DNA of 64,000 bases from Clostridium mediterraneense. GTDB lineage: Bacteria; Bacillota; Clostridia; Clostridiales; Clostridiaceae. A model generated the notes under the pieces. It was given only the letters and a program-made list of their open reading frames with translations. It was not told the origin of the DNA and searched no databases. A program made the position numbers and the translations under genes. This document shows, one piece after another, positions 37,810 to 47,482 of this stretch. The stretch covers positions 62,001-126,000 of the forward strand of contig NZ_LT594783.1 of the NCBI RefSeq assembly GCF_900091705.1, in the 5' to 3' direction. Positions within the stretch are counted from its first letter, which is position 1. Every line of letters starts with the position of its first letter.

Positions 37810-38142
37810 ATGTCAAAGGACTTTTTTAATACTGAAAAGGATGTATTTAAGATATTAGCTCATATAAATGAAAATTTATTGAAATATGTAAGTAATGAAG
37901 AACTTATTAGAATTTGTAAAATTACTCAAAATGAATTAGAAAGAGATTGTAGATTTATAGAGTATGAGGATCTTGTAATAAATTATAAGGCTGAGTGGGA
38001 AGATGATATATTAATAGGATTTTCTTGTGAAGGTTTAACTATGGAGGGCTTTAAATATTTAAAGGAAAATGTTCATATAGGAAAGTTTTTAGGCTTATGG
38101 AGTGAAATGAAAGAATTAATTACTGGAGATTTAGTTAAATAA
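37810..38142 (+). CDS. Hypothetical protein, possible YjcQ-like winged helix
   Basis: A 110-residue soluble protein. The region LKYVSNEELIRICKITQNELERDCRFIEYEDLV looks like a helix-turn-helix, and the C-terminal ILIGFSCEGLTMEGFKYLKEN recalls the 'ITxxGLxYLxEN' wing of YjcQ-type small proteins. The assignment is weak. AAGGAAGTGAT precedes the ATG. A terminator follows. Confidence 0.5.
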   Translation: MSKDFFNTEKDVFKILAHINENLLKYVSNEELIRICKITQNELERDCRFIEYEDLVINYKAEWEDDILIGFSCEGLTMEGFKYLKENVHIGKFLGLWSEMKELITGDLVK

Positions 38143-38157
38143 TATATAGCTATAATA

Positions 38158-38204
38158 AAAAATAAACCTAAAAAGTTTATTTAAACTTTTTAGGTTTATT
38201 TTTC
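38158..38204. terminator. Bidirectional terminator
   Basis: AATAAACCTAAAAAGTTTA and its complement form a near-perfect stem with a two-base loop between converging genes. Confidence 0.85.
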
Positions 38205-38210
38205 TATATT

Positions 38211-38735
38211 TTATTCAGCTTTAAATGTTTCGTATGAATCTAATTTAACATCATAATCTGTATAATATTCATTTTTATCTTCATCTAAAAAGGTTATAGA
38301 TGTCTTAAGCAATTGGGCATCTTTAATTTCTCCACTTTTAGGGCCAAATGTTTCTGTTAAAGAGCTTACTTCTCCAGGAAGTAAGGTATCGCTAGATGAT
38401 AAATATGTTTTTTCATCATCAACTTTATATTCATAATCAATATATGTGATAGTGTATTTAGAATTATTTTTAAACTTACATTCCATATAAACAGTACCTA
38501 TAGAATCAGGCTCTTTTACTTTAAAATCTAATAATTCTATTTCATCTATAGTAACATTTACTTTATCTTTTTTTTCATCTTTCTTATCTTTAGAATCTGT
38601 AATATCTTCACTACTTTCTGTTTTTGTTATTTCATTAGCTTTATCTGTTTTTGCCTCTTCTTTTCCACAAGCACTAAGAGTTCCAACTAAACATATAGCT
38701 ATTAAGATGCTTGCAGTTAATTTTCTATAATTCAT
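38211..38735 (-). CDS. Lipoprotein of unknown function
   Basis: A 174-residue lipoprotein. The signal peptide ends in lipobox LSAC (Cys about 23), followed by a charged Lys/Asp/Glu linker and a 100-residue beta-rich domain (VYMECKFKNNSKYTITYIDYEYK, then LLPGEVSSLTETFGP). The domain is of the FxLYD / DUF-type Ig-like kind found in Firmicutes lipoproteins. AGGGGTAAAAT precedes the ATG. Role unknown. Confidence 0.8.
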   Translation of the reverse strand: MNYRKLTASILIAICLVGTLSACGKEEAKTDKANEITKTESSEDITDSKDKKDEKKDKVNVTIDEIELLDFKVKEPDSIGTVYMECKFKNNSKYTITYIDYEYKVDDEKTYLSSSDTLLPGEVSSLTETFGPKSGEIKDAQLLKTSITFLDEDKNEYYTDYDVKLDSYETFKAE

Positions 38736-38929
38736 ATTTTACCCCTTATTAAAAAAATCACTACATAGTAATTCTATAAAATAAAAAATATAATATGCTT
38801 AAAAATATAAAGTTTTTATTTAGTAATAAGTAGGTACTTATATGGTTATAGCTATAGATTTTATATAAGTATAGGATATATAATATTAATATGTGGATAA
38901 TTGAATATAATAAAATTAAGGGGAAATTT

Positions 38930-39226
38930 ATGGAAGAAAAGATAGTTTTAAAAAAGTTAGGAATAGGGAGTCTATCGTTAGTAATATCTATATTTGTAGT
39001 AATATTTCAATTTTCAGCTATAGGTGATAAATATATAGGGGAATATATATTAAATATATTAGGAATATTATTCCCATATACAATAGTTTCAATTTCCTTA
39101 GCTATTTTATCAATTTTTATAGGCTATAAATATAAAGATGATCTCTATGCAAAACAAGGTCTAAAGCTAGGAATAATATTTTTAGCTATTTGTGCTATAT
39201 TAACAATAATATCTACAATATTTTAA
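38930..39226 (+). CDS. Small membrane protein (98 aa)
   Basis: A 98-residue protein with three hydrophobic helices (about 12-28, 38-60, 76-96) and a charged loop GYKYKDDLYAKQGLKLG. The last two helices with a Gly-rich start recall DUF4190-type proteins. The frame extends 13 codons upstream, but AAGGGGAAATTT is directly before the ATG at 38930. Function unknown. Confidence 0.6.
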   Translation: MEEKIVLKKLGIGSLSLVISIFVVIFQFSAIGDKYIGEYILNILGILFPYTIVSISLAILSIFIGYKYKDDLYAKQGLKLGIIFLAICAILTIISTIF

Positions 39227-39250
39227 TTTATTAAAAAAGAAAATTAAAAA

Positions 39251-39291
39251 ATAAAGCTAGTAAAATTAATTCTAATTTTACTAGCTTTATC
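39251..39291. terminator. Bidirectional terminator
   Basis: AAAGCTAGTAAAATTA and TAATTTTACTAGCTTT pair perfectly around a four-base loop. Confidence 0.9.
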
Positions 39292-39378
39292 TTTGAGAAT
39301 ATAATTATTATTTTTTATTAGAAAACTATATTAAACTATATAATATTTGATTTTAAAATAAAATATTTTTTTATAGAT

Positions 39379-40248
39379 TTACTTAGATACTTTACTATCT
39401 AGTGCTTTATTTAGTATATATGTTAATTCATTTTGTATATTTAAAGGTATATCATTACCAGTTATATATACAAACTGATTAGCTGAGACTATACTAATAT
39501 CAGGATCGACTGCTCCTTGCAGGGATGAATCTATTAATGTCATACGATAATAAGCAGTTCCATTTAAAATTACTATACTTGTAAATTTACCATAAATATT
39601 ACTTTTACTTTGATTAAATACAAAATCTTTAGATGTAGACAGTGTTTGAATTTTCATTGCTCCAGTCATTAATTTTTGATACATTAATGGAGTTATTAGG
39701 GGTTTTTCTATGGCAGCAGTTACATCACTATTAGGATTTGAATTTAAAATTGTATTAGCATTATTATCAGGTATAACATTTCCATCTAAATCTATATAGA
39801 ATATATCTAAAGTAGCAAAATTTTGTCCATATTTTTCATAAGGAATATACATAAGCTTTACCTTATAATAGGTTTTCCCACTTATATTTTGCTGATTACT
39901 AATTATAACTTTAACTCCTGATGTATTAAGATGATATCCACTTACAAAATGATTTTCTATTCCATAAGAATAATTGTTAGGTAGTTGATTTTTTGTCATA
40001 TATTTTTTACCTAGAGTATTAAACTCATAAAGCATAGCTTTAGTTGATAGTTTATTTATTTGTGTTTGAGTAAGTGCTGAGTTAGTAGTGTTATTATTTG
40101 AACTATTATTTTTATTACTATCACTTGTAGTACTTACTTGATTAGAATTATTATTTTCTATAGAACTTTTATTATTAGAAGAGACATAAGCTTTTCCAAT
40201 AAAGAATACTAAAAGTCCTAATATAAGTATTACTATTACTTTTTTCAT
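39379..40248 (-). CDS. Membrane-anchored exported protein with two PepSY-like repeats
   Basis: A 289-residue protein with an N-terminal anchor (residues 3-21), an Asn/Ser/Thr-rich linker (about 24-62) and two extracytoplasmic halves. The halves start LTQTQINKLSTKAMLYEF and ITPLMYQKLMTGAMKIQ, so they look like an internal duplication; each has a 'xGTAYYRM' or 'GKTYYKV' strand. Layout matches the proteins at 8189, 20966 and 26460. AAAGGAAGAAG precedes the ATG. Role unknown. Confidence 0.6.
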   Translation of the reverse strand: MKKVIVILILGLLVFFIGKAYVSSNNKSSIENNNSNQVSTTSDSNKNNSSNNNTTNSALTQTQINKLSTKAMLYEFNTLGKKYMTKNQLPNNYSYGIENHFVSGYHLNTSGVKVIISNQQNISGKTYYKVKLMYIPYEKYGQNFATLDIFYIDLDGNVIPDNNANTILNSNPNSDVTAAIEKPLITPLMYQKLMTGAMKIQTLSTSKDFVFNQSKSNIYGKFTSIVILNGTAYYRMTLIDSSLQGAVDPDISIVSANQFVYITGNDIPLNIQNELTYILNKALDSKVSK

Positions 40249-40379
40249 AACTTCTTCCTTTGTTTATATTTATTAAATAACTTTTTGATATTTAAGTTTT
40301 AATATGATTTTAAATTTATTTTTTATGATTTTTAGAAATATAATAATAAATTTTATATTATGTTTAATATTAATTTAAA

Positions 40380-40413
40380 ATAAGGAATCTAGAATTTTAG
40401 ATTCCTTATTTTT
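40380..40413 (-). terminator. Terminator of the M14 peptidase gene
   Basis: On the minus strand AAGGAATCT and AGATTCCTT pair around an eight-base loop, then a T-run. Confidence 0.85.
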
Positions 40414-40423
40414 TATATATTTA

Positions 40424-42301
40424 TTATTTACTTATATAGTATCCATAAACATAAGCATATCCGATATCTTGTCTATAAACTTTATACCATCCATTTGAAT
40501 ATGATACTAAATTTACAGTTGATCCTGGAGAATAAGTTCCAACTATAGCTGAGTTAGTAGTAGCAGCTTGTCTTATGTGAAGTGGAATATTAGTATTTAC
40601 AACTCTTCCTTGTTGATATTGTGAGTTTGAAGAATTTTCATTTATATAATAAGCATAAACATAAGCATAACCTACACCATCTTTATAAACTTTATACCAA
40701 TCTCCTTCTTTAGCAACTATTTTAACTGATGAACCTGGAGCATAAGTTCCAAGGATAGCAGAATTAGTAGAAGTAGCTTGTCTTATATGAAGAGGTATAT
40801 CAGTATTTATAACTGTTCCAGTAGTGTATTTTTCAGGAGCGTTTGAATTATTACTATTGTTATTTGTAGGACTTTCATTTATATAATAGCCATAAACATA
40901 AGCATAGCCTATACCATCTTTATAAATTTTATACCAATTACCTTCTTTAGCAACTATTTTAACTGATGAACCAGGTTCATAAGTTCCAAGAATAGCGGAA
41001 TTAGTAGAAGCAGCTTGTCTTATATGAAGAGGTATATCAGTATTTACAACTGTTCCGGTAGTATATTGACTAGGTGCAGTTATTGATGGAGTTTGAGGCT
41101 TATCTGGAGTTGGAGTAGCTGAACCTGTCCAATTTCCTATTATATTTATATAATCAGCTGAAACATAAGCATAACCAATGCCTTCTTTATAAACTTTATA
41201 CCAATTTCCTATTTTACCTACTATGTGTACTGTAGAACCTGGTTCATAAGTTCCAAGTTTATAAGTATAAGCTGCAGCTCCACTTCTTATATTTAAAGGT
41301 ATTGATGTATTAACAACTATACCTTTCTTATTCATAAATTGAAGATTTGTTCCATGAACAACTAAATCTAATATTGAATCATACATTTTACCTATATAAT
41401 TTCTTGAAGTAATTTGAGATGTAGAATATGTATCTGGTAGTTCTACAAGTGATACTTCAGCACCTTGTGCATGTCCATAACTTATAAGGTATCCATGACC
41501 AGTAGGAATATATCCTCTGTTTTCATTAAATCCAAAATATTTATCAAAATATCTACCAACAGAATAATCACCAATTGTCATATTAAGCCAACCATGAGTA
41601 TCTATAAGAACAGTATCTTTACTTTCTCTACTTATCTTTGAAACAAGATTTGCAAGAGCTTTAGCTTCTGGAGCTTCCAAAGGTGTTGAGCCTGTATAAT
41701 TTCTTGAGTTATATTCAGGTTTAAAGAAAGTTGGAAAATCTCTATTTAAGTCAATTTTATCTGTAATCTGACATCTTCCAGGTCCGTTATTTGTCCAACC
41801 ATCTAAAACTCCATCAGGATTTGCAGCAGGAATAATAATAATTGACCAATCATTTAAACCATAAACATCATATTGAGCTTTAAGTTTGTTAATTAAACTA
41901 TGTGCCATTTTAGTTAATTGATAACCATCTTGATCCCATGAATCTTCAAAACCGTGTATAGCAAAGTTATCAATAATAGTTTTGCTTCCATTTCCTATTT
42001 TATAATAATAAAGAGGTCTTCCTTCACCGCTTGTCCCATATCTAACTCTTTGAATCCCAGGTATATTATAAACGTAGTAATTTTCACTAATATTATTTGT
42101 AGAAGCAAAATTATTAGTTGCAGCAAAATTTGCTGGCTTTGTAATTCTACTAGTATCTTTAGATGTAATTTGTGAACTTGATTGTCCATTTAAATCAGAC
42201 AGTGTATCAGCATATGCTTTATGTGAGTTAAGCATAATACTTCCTGCTGTTAAAGCAACTGTAGCGATAGCAGCCATTACTAAAATTCTAACATTTTTCA
42301 T
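40424..42301 (-). CDS. Secreted M14 zinc peptidase with four SH3b domains
   Basis: A 625-residue secreted enzyme with a signal peptide cleaved near AYA-DT (residue 31). The M14 domain (about 75-315) has zinc ligands HGFE (His116, Glu119) and His236 (IDTHGW), substrate-binding NR (186-187) and catalytic Glu287 (SLVELPD). Four SH3b repeats follow (about 325-390, 415-475, 490-550, 560-625), each with PLxIRxxA ... GTYxPGS ... WYKxYxxxxGYAYV. M14 enzymes with SH3b domains often cleave gamma-D-glutamyl-diaminopimelate in peptidoglycan, so cell-wall hydrolysis is likely. AAAGGAG precedes the ATG. Confidence 0.9.
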   Translation of the reverse strand: MKNVRILVMAAIATVALTAGSIMLNSHKAYADTLSDLNGQSSSQITSKDTSRITKPANFAATNNFASTNNISENYYVYNIPGIQRVRYGTSGEGRPLYYYKIGNGSKTIIDNFAIHGFEDSWDQDGYQLTKMAHSLINKLKAQYDVYGLNDWSIIIIPAANPDGVLDGWTNNGPGRCQITDKIDLNRDFPTFFKPEYNSRNYTGSTPLEAPEAKALANLVSKISRESKDTVLIDTHGWLNMTIGDYSVGRYFDKYFGFNENRGYIPTGHGYLISYGHAQGAEVSLVELPDTYSTSQITSRNYIGKMYDSILDLVVHGTNLQFMNKKGIVVNTSIPLNIRSGAAAYTYKLGTYEPGSTVHIVGKIGNWYKVYKEGIGYAYVSADYINIIGNWTGSATPTPDKPQTPSITAPSQYTTGTVVNTDIPLHIRQAASTNSAILGTYEPGSSVKIVAKEGNWYKIYKDGIGYAYVYGYYINESPTNNNSNNSNAPEKYTTGTVINTDIPLHIRQATSTNSAILGTYAPGSSVKIVAKEGDWYKVYKDGVGYAYVYAYYINENSSNSQYQQGRVVNTNIPLHIRQAATTNSAIVGTYSPGSTVNLVSYSNGWYKVYRQDIGYAYVYGYYISK

Positions 42302-42920
42302 AGTTTTCTCCTTTGTTTACCGTAAATAACATAATTATTAAATTTAATATATCACCAATTATTTACATGGACAAATTTTTAAAAGAAATAAATTGGTAAA
42401 TTTAATTGCTAAAATATAAAATAAAAGTAACAAAAGCAATAAAAGTGTAAAATAATTTTAAATAAATTGTTTTTGTTTTGTAAAAACAATAAATATATTG
42501 TCTATTTTGAATTATATTTTCATATAGGTAAAAAATTATGATACATATATGTTTTTTTATATATTTGAATTAATATACAAAAATAATAGCGTTATTAATA
42601 TGTTTATTTAACTTTATTTAAAAAAAAATAATAATTTTAAATAAAAATACATAAATTTAACAAATTATATATATTGAAAAAAATAGAAAATAATCATATA
42701 GTAAATAACAGGAAAACTAATTTCTATATTATAGTAATTATAAGCTTATTAATTAAATAGTAAATTATATTAAATAATTTAAGTGACAATATTTAATATA
42801 GTTTATTAGTTTAGTTACATATTAGTTCGGATTTTTTAGTGAGAATTATAATTACCAATTTTAATATAGAAAATTAAGTTACCTAAAAAATATAAACTAA
42901 ATAGTTAGGAGATAAAACAG
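42302..42920. other. Long intergenic region between divergent SH3b genes
   Basis: About 620 very A/T-rich bases. It must carry promoters for both the M14 gene and the transglutaminase-like gene. No gene, structured RNA or clear repeat seen. Confidence 0.5.
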
Positions 42921-44636
42921 ATGATAAATACTCATAATATTAATCCAGCAAATTATAAAGAAGCAGCTATATATAGCTCATGTAACCAAGCTACATCAGG
43001 AAAAGAACTATATGATCAAATGTCAGAAACAGGATTTAGAGTTACATATAGTGGACCAGAACTTAGTGCTCCATCAATAATATATCCTTGGCAAGGAGGA
43101 GTAGATGGATATACTTCTCATGATCTTACTCATGCATATAGTGAACCATTTTTAAATAGTGCTCCAGGATTTGAATTTAGTGATTCAACTACAAATCTAA
43201 CAATAATAGGAGAAGCAAATAATTTTTATAGAGTTCTTACAATTAATGGGCAAATAGGTTGGATTCCTAAGAATATGATGATTATAACTGATCCATCATA
43301 TGGAATGGGAATAAATGCAATGCAAAAACCAAGTGAGACAAATCCTGGATATGGATATATGAATAATGGGGGGATGTATGGTAAATCAGTTCAAGCCCTT
43401 GATAATTGGGAGATTTCATATGGAATGCCAACAGGAACAAAGGTTAAAATAATTGGTGAAGATCAAGGTTTCCTTGAATTTGAAACAGCAAATGGACAAA
43501 TAGGATGGGAAGTATCACAAAATATTACAGAAACTAATTTCCCAGGCGAGCCAATTACTTTATATGAAGCAAATGTAGTTAACTGTAATCAAGTATATAT
43601 AAGATCTACTCCTGAAGAATCAAATGCAAATATTGTAGATCAAGTAAAAGCAGGAACAACTCTTAAAGTAATAGGTATGTCAGATAATTATTATAAAGTT
43701 TATTACAACGGTATAATTGGATATGTTAATAGTGAATATTTATCACAAGTTATTAAAAAACCAACATCATATCAAATTAATTATAAAGTTGGTGGGGCTC
43801 CACAATCTCAAGAACAAGAAGTGTATTCAGTTGGAAAAGACTTTGAAGGACAAGTAACATACAATACTAATACACCTGTAAATGGACAGACAGTAGCACA
43901 AGAAGAAGAAACTTCACCAGCTATAGCTAATATGGCTCATGAAATTTGTAAAGATAAAACTACTAATGTAGAAAAAGCTAAGGCAATATATCAATGGATT
44001 GCTCAAAATATAACTTATGATAATAATTTAGAAAACGAGCAAAAAGCAGGACAACTAAGCCAAAGTCAATTTGCAGAAGAATCTACAGCAGTTTACACAT
44101 TTAATAATAGAACAGGTATATGTGAAGGATTTAGTGCATTATATAATGATATGTGTAGAGCTGTAGGGCTTGAAGTAAGAACTATTACAGGATATACAAA
44201 TGGTGGATTAAATAGTGATAAATGGGGTGGCCATGCATGGAATCAAGTATATCTTCCATCATTAGGTGGTTGGATAAATGTTGACTGTACTTTAGCCTCA
44301 GACGCATATACACCTGTAAGTGAAGGTGGAGCTGGAATGCCTAAGAGTAATTTAAGTTATATATTTAATCCAAATACAATAACAGAAATTCAATTAGGTT
44401 CTAAAACAGTTTATATAGATGGACAACCTTATACTGAAACTACTGATAAAACTTGGGGTAATTTAGATTACTTTGATAATCCAGAACATTTTAATGCAAC
44501 ACATAGAGGTGGGACAATTCAAACACAAGGATTTGCAGCAGTTACACCAAATAGTGAAACTATCAATATATCAAAGCCTAAAATAATTGTAAAAAAGATT
44601 AAAGATACTTTTAATAAAATAGTAAGTAGTAAATAG
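42921..44636 (+). CDS. SH3b-transglutaminase-like protein without a visible signal peptide
   Basis: A 571-residue protein. Three SH3b-like segments come first (about 70-125, 140-205, 215-285, the last with VYIRSTPEESNANIVDQ ... GIIGYVNSEYL). A transglutaminase-like core (about 340-480) follows with Cys401 (RTGICEGFSALYNDMCRAVG), His438 (GGHAWNQVYL) and Asp near 453 (WINVDCTL). Such proteins act as cell-wall or protein peptidases or cross-linkers. Unlike its SH3b neighbours it starts MINTHNINPANY with no hydrophobic leader, although TTAGGAG is well placed. Non-classical export or an intracellular role are both possible. Confidence 0.85.
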   Translation: MINTHNINPANYKEAAIYSSCNQATSGKELYDQMSETGFRVTYSGPELSAPSIIYPWQGGVDGYTSHDLTHAYSEPFLNSAPGFEFSDSTTNLTIIGEANNFYRVLTINGQIGWIPKNMMIITDPSYGMGINAMQKPSETNPGYGYMNNGGMYGKSVQALDNWEISYGMPTGTKVKIIGEDQGFLEFETANGQIGWEVSQNITETNFPGEPITLYEANVVNCNQVYIRSTPEESNANIVDQVKAGTTLKVIGMSDNYYKVYYNGIIGYVNSEYLSQVIKKPTSYQINYKVGGAPQSQEQEVYSVGKDFEGQVTYNTNTPVNGQTVAQEEETSPAIANMAHEICKDKTTNVEKAKAIYQWIAQNITYDNNLENEQKAGQLSQSQFAEESTAVYTFNNRTGICEGFSALYNDMCRAVGLEVRTITGYTNGGLNSDKWGGHAWNQVYLPSLGGWINVDCTLASDAYTPVSEGGAGMPKSNLSYIFNPNTITEIQLGSKTVYIDGQPYTETTDKTWGNLDYFDNPEHFNATHRGGTIQTQGFAAVTPNSETINISKPKIIVKKIKDTFNKIVSSK

Positions 44637-44682
44637 TAATTTTTTTAGGTGTAAGATACTTTTAATAAATATATAAATTTAT

Positions 44683-44738
44683 AAACCTGAAAATATATAC
44701 TTAATATAAAATTTAAGTATATATTTTCAGGTTTTTAT
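44683..44738 (+). terminator. Terminator
   Basis: AAACCTGAAAATATATACTT and its complement form a long stem, followed by T. Confidence 0.85.
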
Positions 44739-45008
44739 TTTTTATTAATAATTGATATATCTTTTGTAAATCATATTAATAATAGTATTTTTCTAAGTTT
44801 TTTAATCATATTTATTTTATTAAATTATCAGTTTTAAATAAAATATATATAAGTAAATATAATTTATATCATAATCTTACTCATATAGAAGATAAATTCT
44901 GTTTTTACAAATTTTATTATAAAGTTGTTAAATTTTCTTATATTTTTTTAATTTAATTGAAATTATTTTAAATCTACTATATTATTACTTTTAAGAACAT
45001 ATAGAAAG
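44739..45008. other. Intergenic A/T-rich region
   Basis: About 270 bases before the antiporter gene. Nothing supportable beyond a presumed promoter. Confidence 0.45.
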
Positions 45009-46445
45009 TTGGTGTATAAATTGAATGAGGTATTAAACTATGATTCTTTATTTATACTTGCGGTTGTTGCCTTTATAACACCCTTTTTAGTATCAAAACT
45101 AAAGAAAATAAAAGTTCCCTATCAAGTTGGAGAAATATTTGTAGGGATTATTGTAGGAAAAAGTTGTTTAAATATAGTTAGCCCAGATGTTACTGTATTA
45201 TTTTTATCTAATCTAGGACTTTCTTATTTGATGTTCCTTAGTGGTCTTGAAATTGATTTTAATGATTTAAAATCATCAGATAAAAAAACATCTCCTTTAT
45301 GGGTATCAATAAAAATGATAGTTATATCCTTTGTGGTGGCTATATTACTTAGTTTTTCATTAAAAGCTATTGGGATTAATAAAGGATTTTTATTCTTCGC
45401 TTTAATATTTATGGCATCTGCTCCTGGCTTAGTAGTACCTATATTAAAAAGTAAGAATATGATCAAAAGTAGCTTTGGACAAATTATTTTAATTTTTAGT
45501 ATAGTATGTGAGCTTACAACATTAATTGGAGTTACTGTGATTTCAGCAATAGCTACTAATGGTATTAGCTTTAAGAGTTTTGAATTTATTTTAATATTTA
45601 TAGCAGCATTTATATTATATTTACTTGCTAAACGTTTCCTTAAAATAAATGATTTTTCAGCTGCGGCTTTTAAAAATTTAAATTTAACTGTTAGGGCTGC
45701 CTTTGCCTTAATTTTAATATTAGTTGTAGTTGCAGAAAAACTTCATTCTGAAATAGTATTAGGTGCTTTCTTAGCAGGTACAATTTTCTCATTACTTGTT
45801 GGAAAAGCAAAAGAGGAGATTTCTCATCAATTAGATGGTATAGGATATGGTTTTTTAATTCCTATATTCTTTATTATGATAGGTGTTAATGTTGATATAA
45901 AATCAGTATTACAAAGTCCTAAAGCACTAATTGAGATACCAATATTTTTAGTAATATTCTTTATTGTAAAGATAATTCCTTCTTTATTATTAAAGAAAGA
46001 GTTTGGCTTAAGAAATAGTTTATCAGGTTCAATGTTATTAACAGCTCAACTTAGTCTTGTTGTTGTTGCAGCACAAATAGCTCTTGAACTAGGGTATATA
46101 GAACAGGCTGGTTATTCAGCATTTATTTTAACAACTGTACTATCTTGTATAATTTTCCCTATATTATTTGAAAAAATAATAGATTCTAGTCAAGTGGAAC
46201 AATCAGTTGAGCATGAGGATAAAATTATAGTAAGAGAAGTAGTTCTTTTAAATGAGTCTTATTCTGGCAAAGCACTTAAGGATTGTAATTTCCCAAGTGG
46301 TTGTAGATTATTTACTATTGTAAGAAATGATGTTGAAATAATGCCTACAGCTAATAGTATTTTAGAATTAAATGATTTAGTAATATTAGCTGGAGTTAGA
46401 GAAGAAGTCTATAGTACCATGAATTTATTGAAGAGTGTAGATTAA
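45009..46445 (+). CDS. CPA2-type cation/proton antiporter with TrkA-C domain
   Basis: A 478-residue membrane protein. About 12-13 helices form a Na+/H+ exchanger (CPA2/KefB-like) domain, with GEIFVGIIVGKSCLN, LSNLGLSYLMFLSGLEID and LGAFLAGTIFSLL as landmarks. Residues about 400-478 are a TrkA-C (RCK-C) regulatory domain (LLNESYSGKALKDCNFPSGCRL ... LELNDLVILAG). It exchanges K+ or Na+ for protons, gated by a ligand of the cytoplasmic domain. The start is unclear: TTG 45009, GTG 45012 or TTG 45021, the last with GGTG upstream. Confidence 0.9.
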   Translation: MVYKLNEVLNYDSLFILAVVAFITPFLVSKLKKIKVPYQVGEIFVGIIVGKSCLNIVSPDVTVLFLSNLGLSYLMFLSGLEIDFNDLKSSDKKTSPLWVSIKMIVISFVVAILLSFSLKAIGINKGFLFFALIFMASAPGLVVPILKSKNMIKSSFGQIILIFSIVCELTTLIGVTVISAIATNGISFKSFEFILIFIAAFILYLLAKRFLKINDFSAAAFKNLNLTVRAAFALILILVVVAEKLHSEIVLGAFLAGTIFSLLVGKAKEEISHQLDGIGYGFLIPIFFIMIGVNVDIKSVLQSPKALIEIPIFLVIFFIVKIIPSLLLKKEFGLRNSLSGSMLLTAQLSLVVVAAQIALELGYIEQAGYSAFILTTVLSCIIFPILFEKIIDSSQVEQSVEHEDKIIVREVVLLNESYSGKALKDCNFPSGCRLFTIVRNDVEIMPTANSILELNDLVILAGVREEVYSTMNLLKSVD

Positions 46446-46529
46446 AATATTTTATGAAAATACTATGGATATAAATTTTAAATAGATTTATTAAAAAGAA
46501 GATATCAAAATAATGTTTAATAATTTGTA

Positions 46530-46565
46530 AAAAGCAGATTCACTTATGTGAGTCTGCTTTTTTAT
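46530..46565 (+). terminator. Terminator of the antiporter gene
   Basis: AAAGCAGATTCAC and its complement pair around a short loop, with seven T after. Confidence 0.9.
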
Positions 46566-46839
46566 ATAGGATAAGTATATAAAAAATTATAATTAATAAT
46601 AGAGCTAGTCTAGTAATATATTATAAATAATATATTTTTTGAAAAAGATAAAAAGAAGTTATAACAGATTTAATATTTGAATTAATTTGATATAGTTTTT
46701 TATTTTTAGAGCTATTTAAGATTTTGATAGTATGAATAATTGTATGATAAAATATAAAAAATACATTTATAAAATATTTAATTATTAGAATATATAAGCT
46801 TATAGGATATAAATTTAAAAGTGAAAGAGGTGATTTTTT
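46566..46839. other. Intergenic region
   Basis: About 270 A/T-rich bases before msrA. No gene, fold or repeat supported. Confidence 0.45.
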
Positions 46840-47313
46840 ATGAAAGAAATAGTTCTTGCAGGTGGATGTTTTTGGGGTATTGAAGAATTTTTTTCAAGAA
46901 TAAATGGAGTGGTTGATACAGAAGTTGCTTATGTTAATGGAAGAACTGAAAATCCTACTTATGAAGAGATATGTTATGGAAATACAAACTATGCAGAAGC
47001 TTGTCTTATTAAATATGATGAAAATATAATTTCTCTTGAAGAAATATTAAATAAATTTTGGTCAGTAATAAATCCAACATCATTAAATAAACAGGGGAAT
47101 GATGTTGGAAGTCAATATAGAACAGGAATTTATTATTTAGATCCATTAGATTTAATTATTATAAATAAAAGTAAAGAAGAGATTCAAAAACAATATGATA
47201 GACCTGTTGTAACAGAGGTAAAATTACTTGAAAAATATTATAAAGCTGAGGAATATCATCAAAAATATTTAAAGAAAAATCCTAAAGGTTATTGTCATAT
47301 AAAATTAGATTAG
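46840..47313 (+). CDS. msrA: Peptide methionine (S)-S-oxide reductase
   Basis: A 157-residue cytosolic enzyme. The active-site motif GGCFWGIEE (catalytic Cys about residue 10) is at the start. [24 protein letters not shown], then [13 protein letters not shown] and the C-terminal YHQKYL complete the MsrA pattern. It repairs oxidised methionine. The lone form without MsrB is common. AGAGGTGAT precedes the ATG. Confidence 0.96.
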   Translation: MKEIVLAGGCFWGIEEFFSRINGVVDTEVAYVNGRTENPTYEEICYGNTNYAEACLIKYDENIISLEEILNKFWSVINPTSLNKQGNDVGSQYRTGIYYLDPLDLIIINKSKEEIQKQYDRPVVTEVKLLEKYYKAEEYHQKYLKKNPKGYCHIKLD

Positions 47314-47318
47314 TTTGT

Positions 47319-47350
47319 AAGAGGTAAATTTATTTTACCTCTTATTTTTT
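47319..47350 (+). terminator. Terminator of msrA
   Basis: AAGAGGTAAA and TTTACCTCTT pair around an eight-base loop, then T. Confidence 0.85.
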
Positions 47351-47482
47351 AAAACTTAGTTAAGTTTTTTAAAATAATTAAAAGAATAATAAAAACAACT
47401 GGCGAAATAATAAGAAATGTAGTAAAGATATAAATATAGTGATTTACTAAGCTGTGTTTTCAATATTATAAGGGGTGATATT

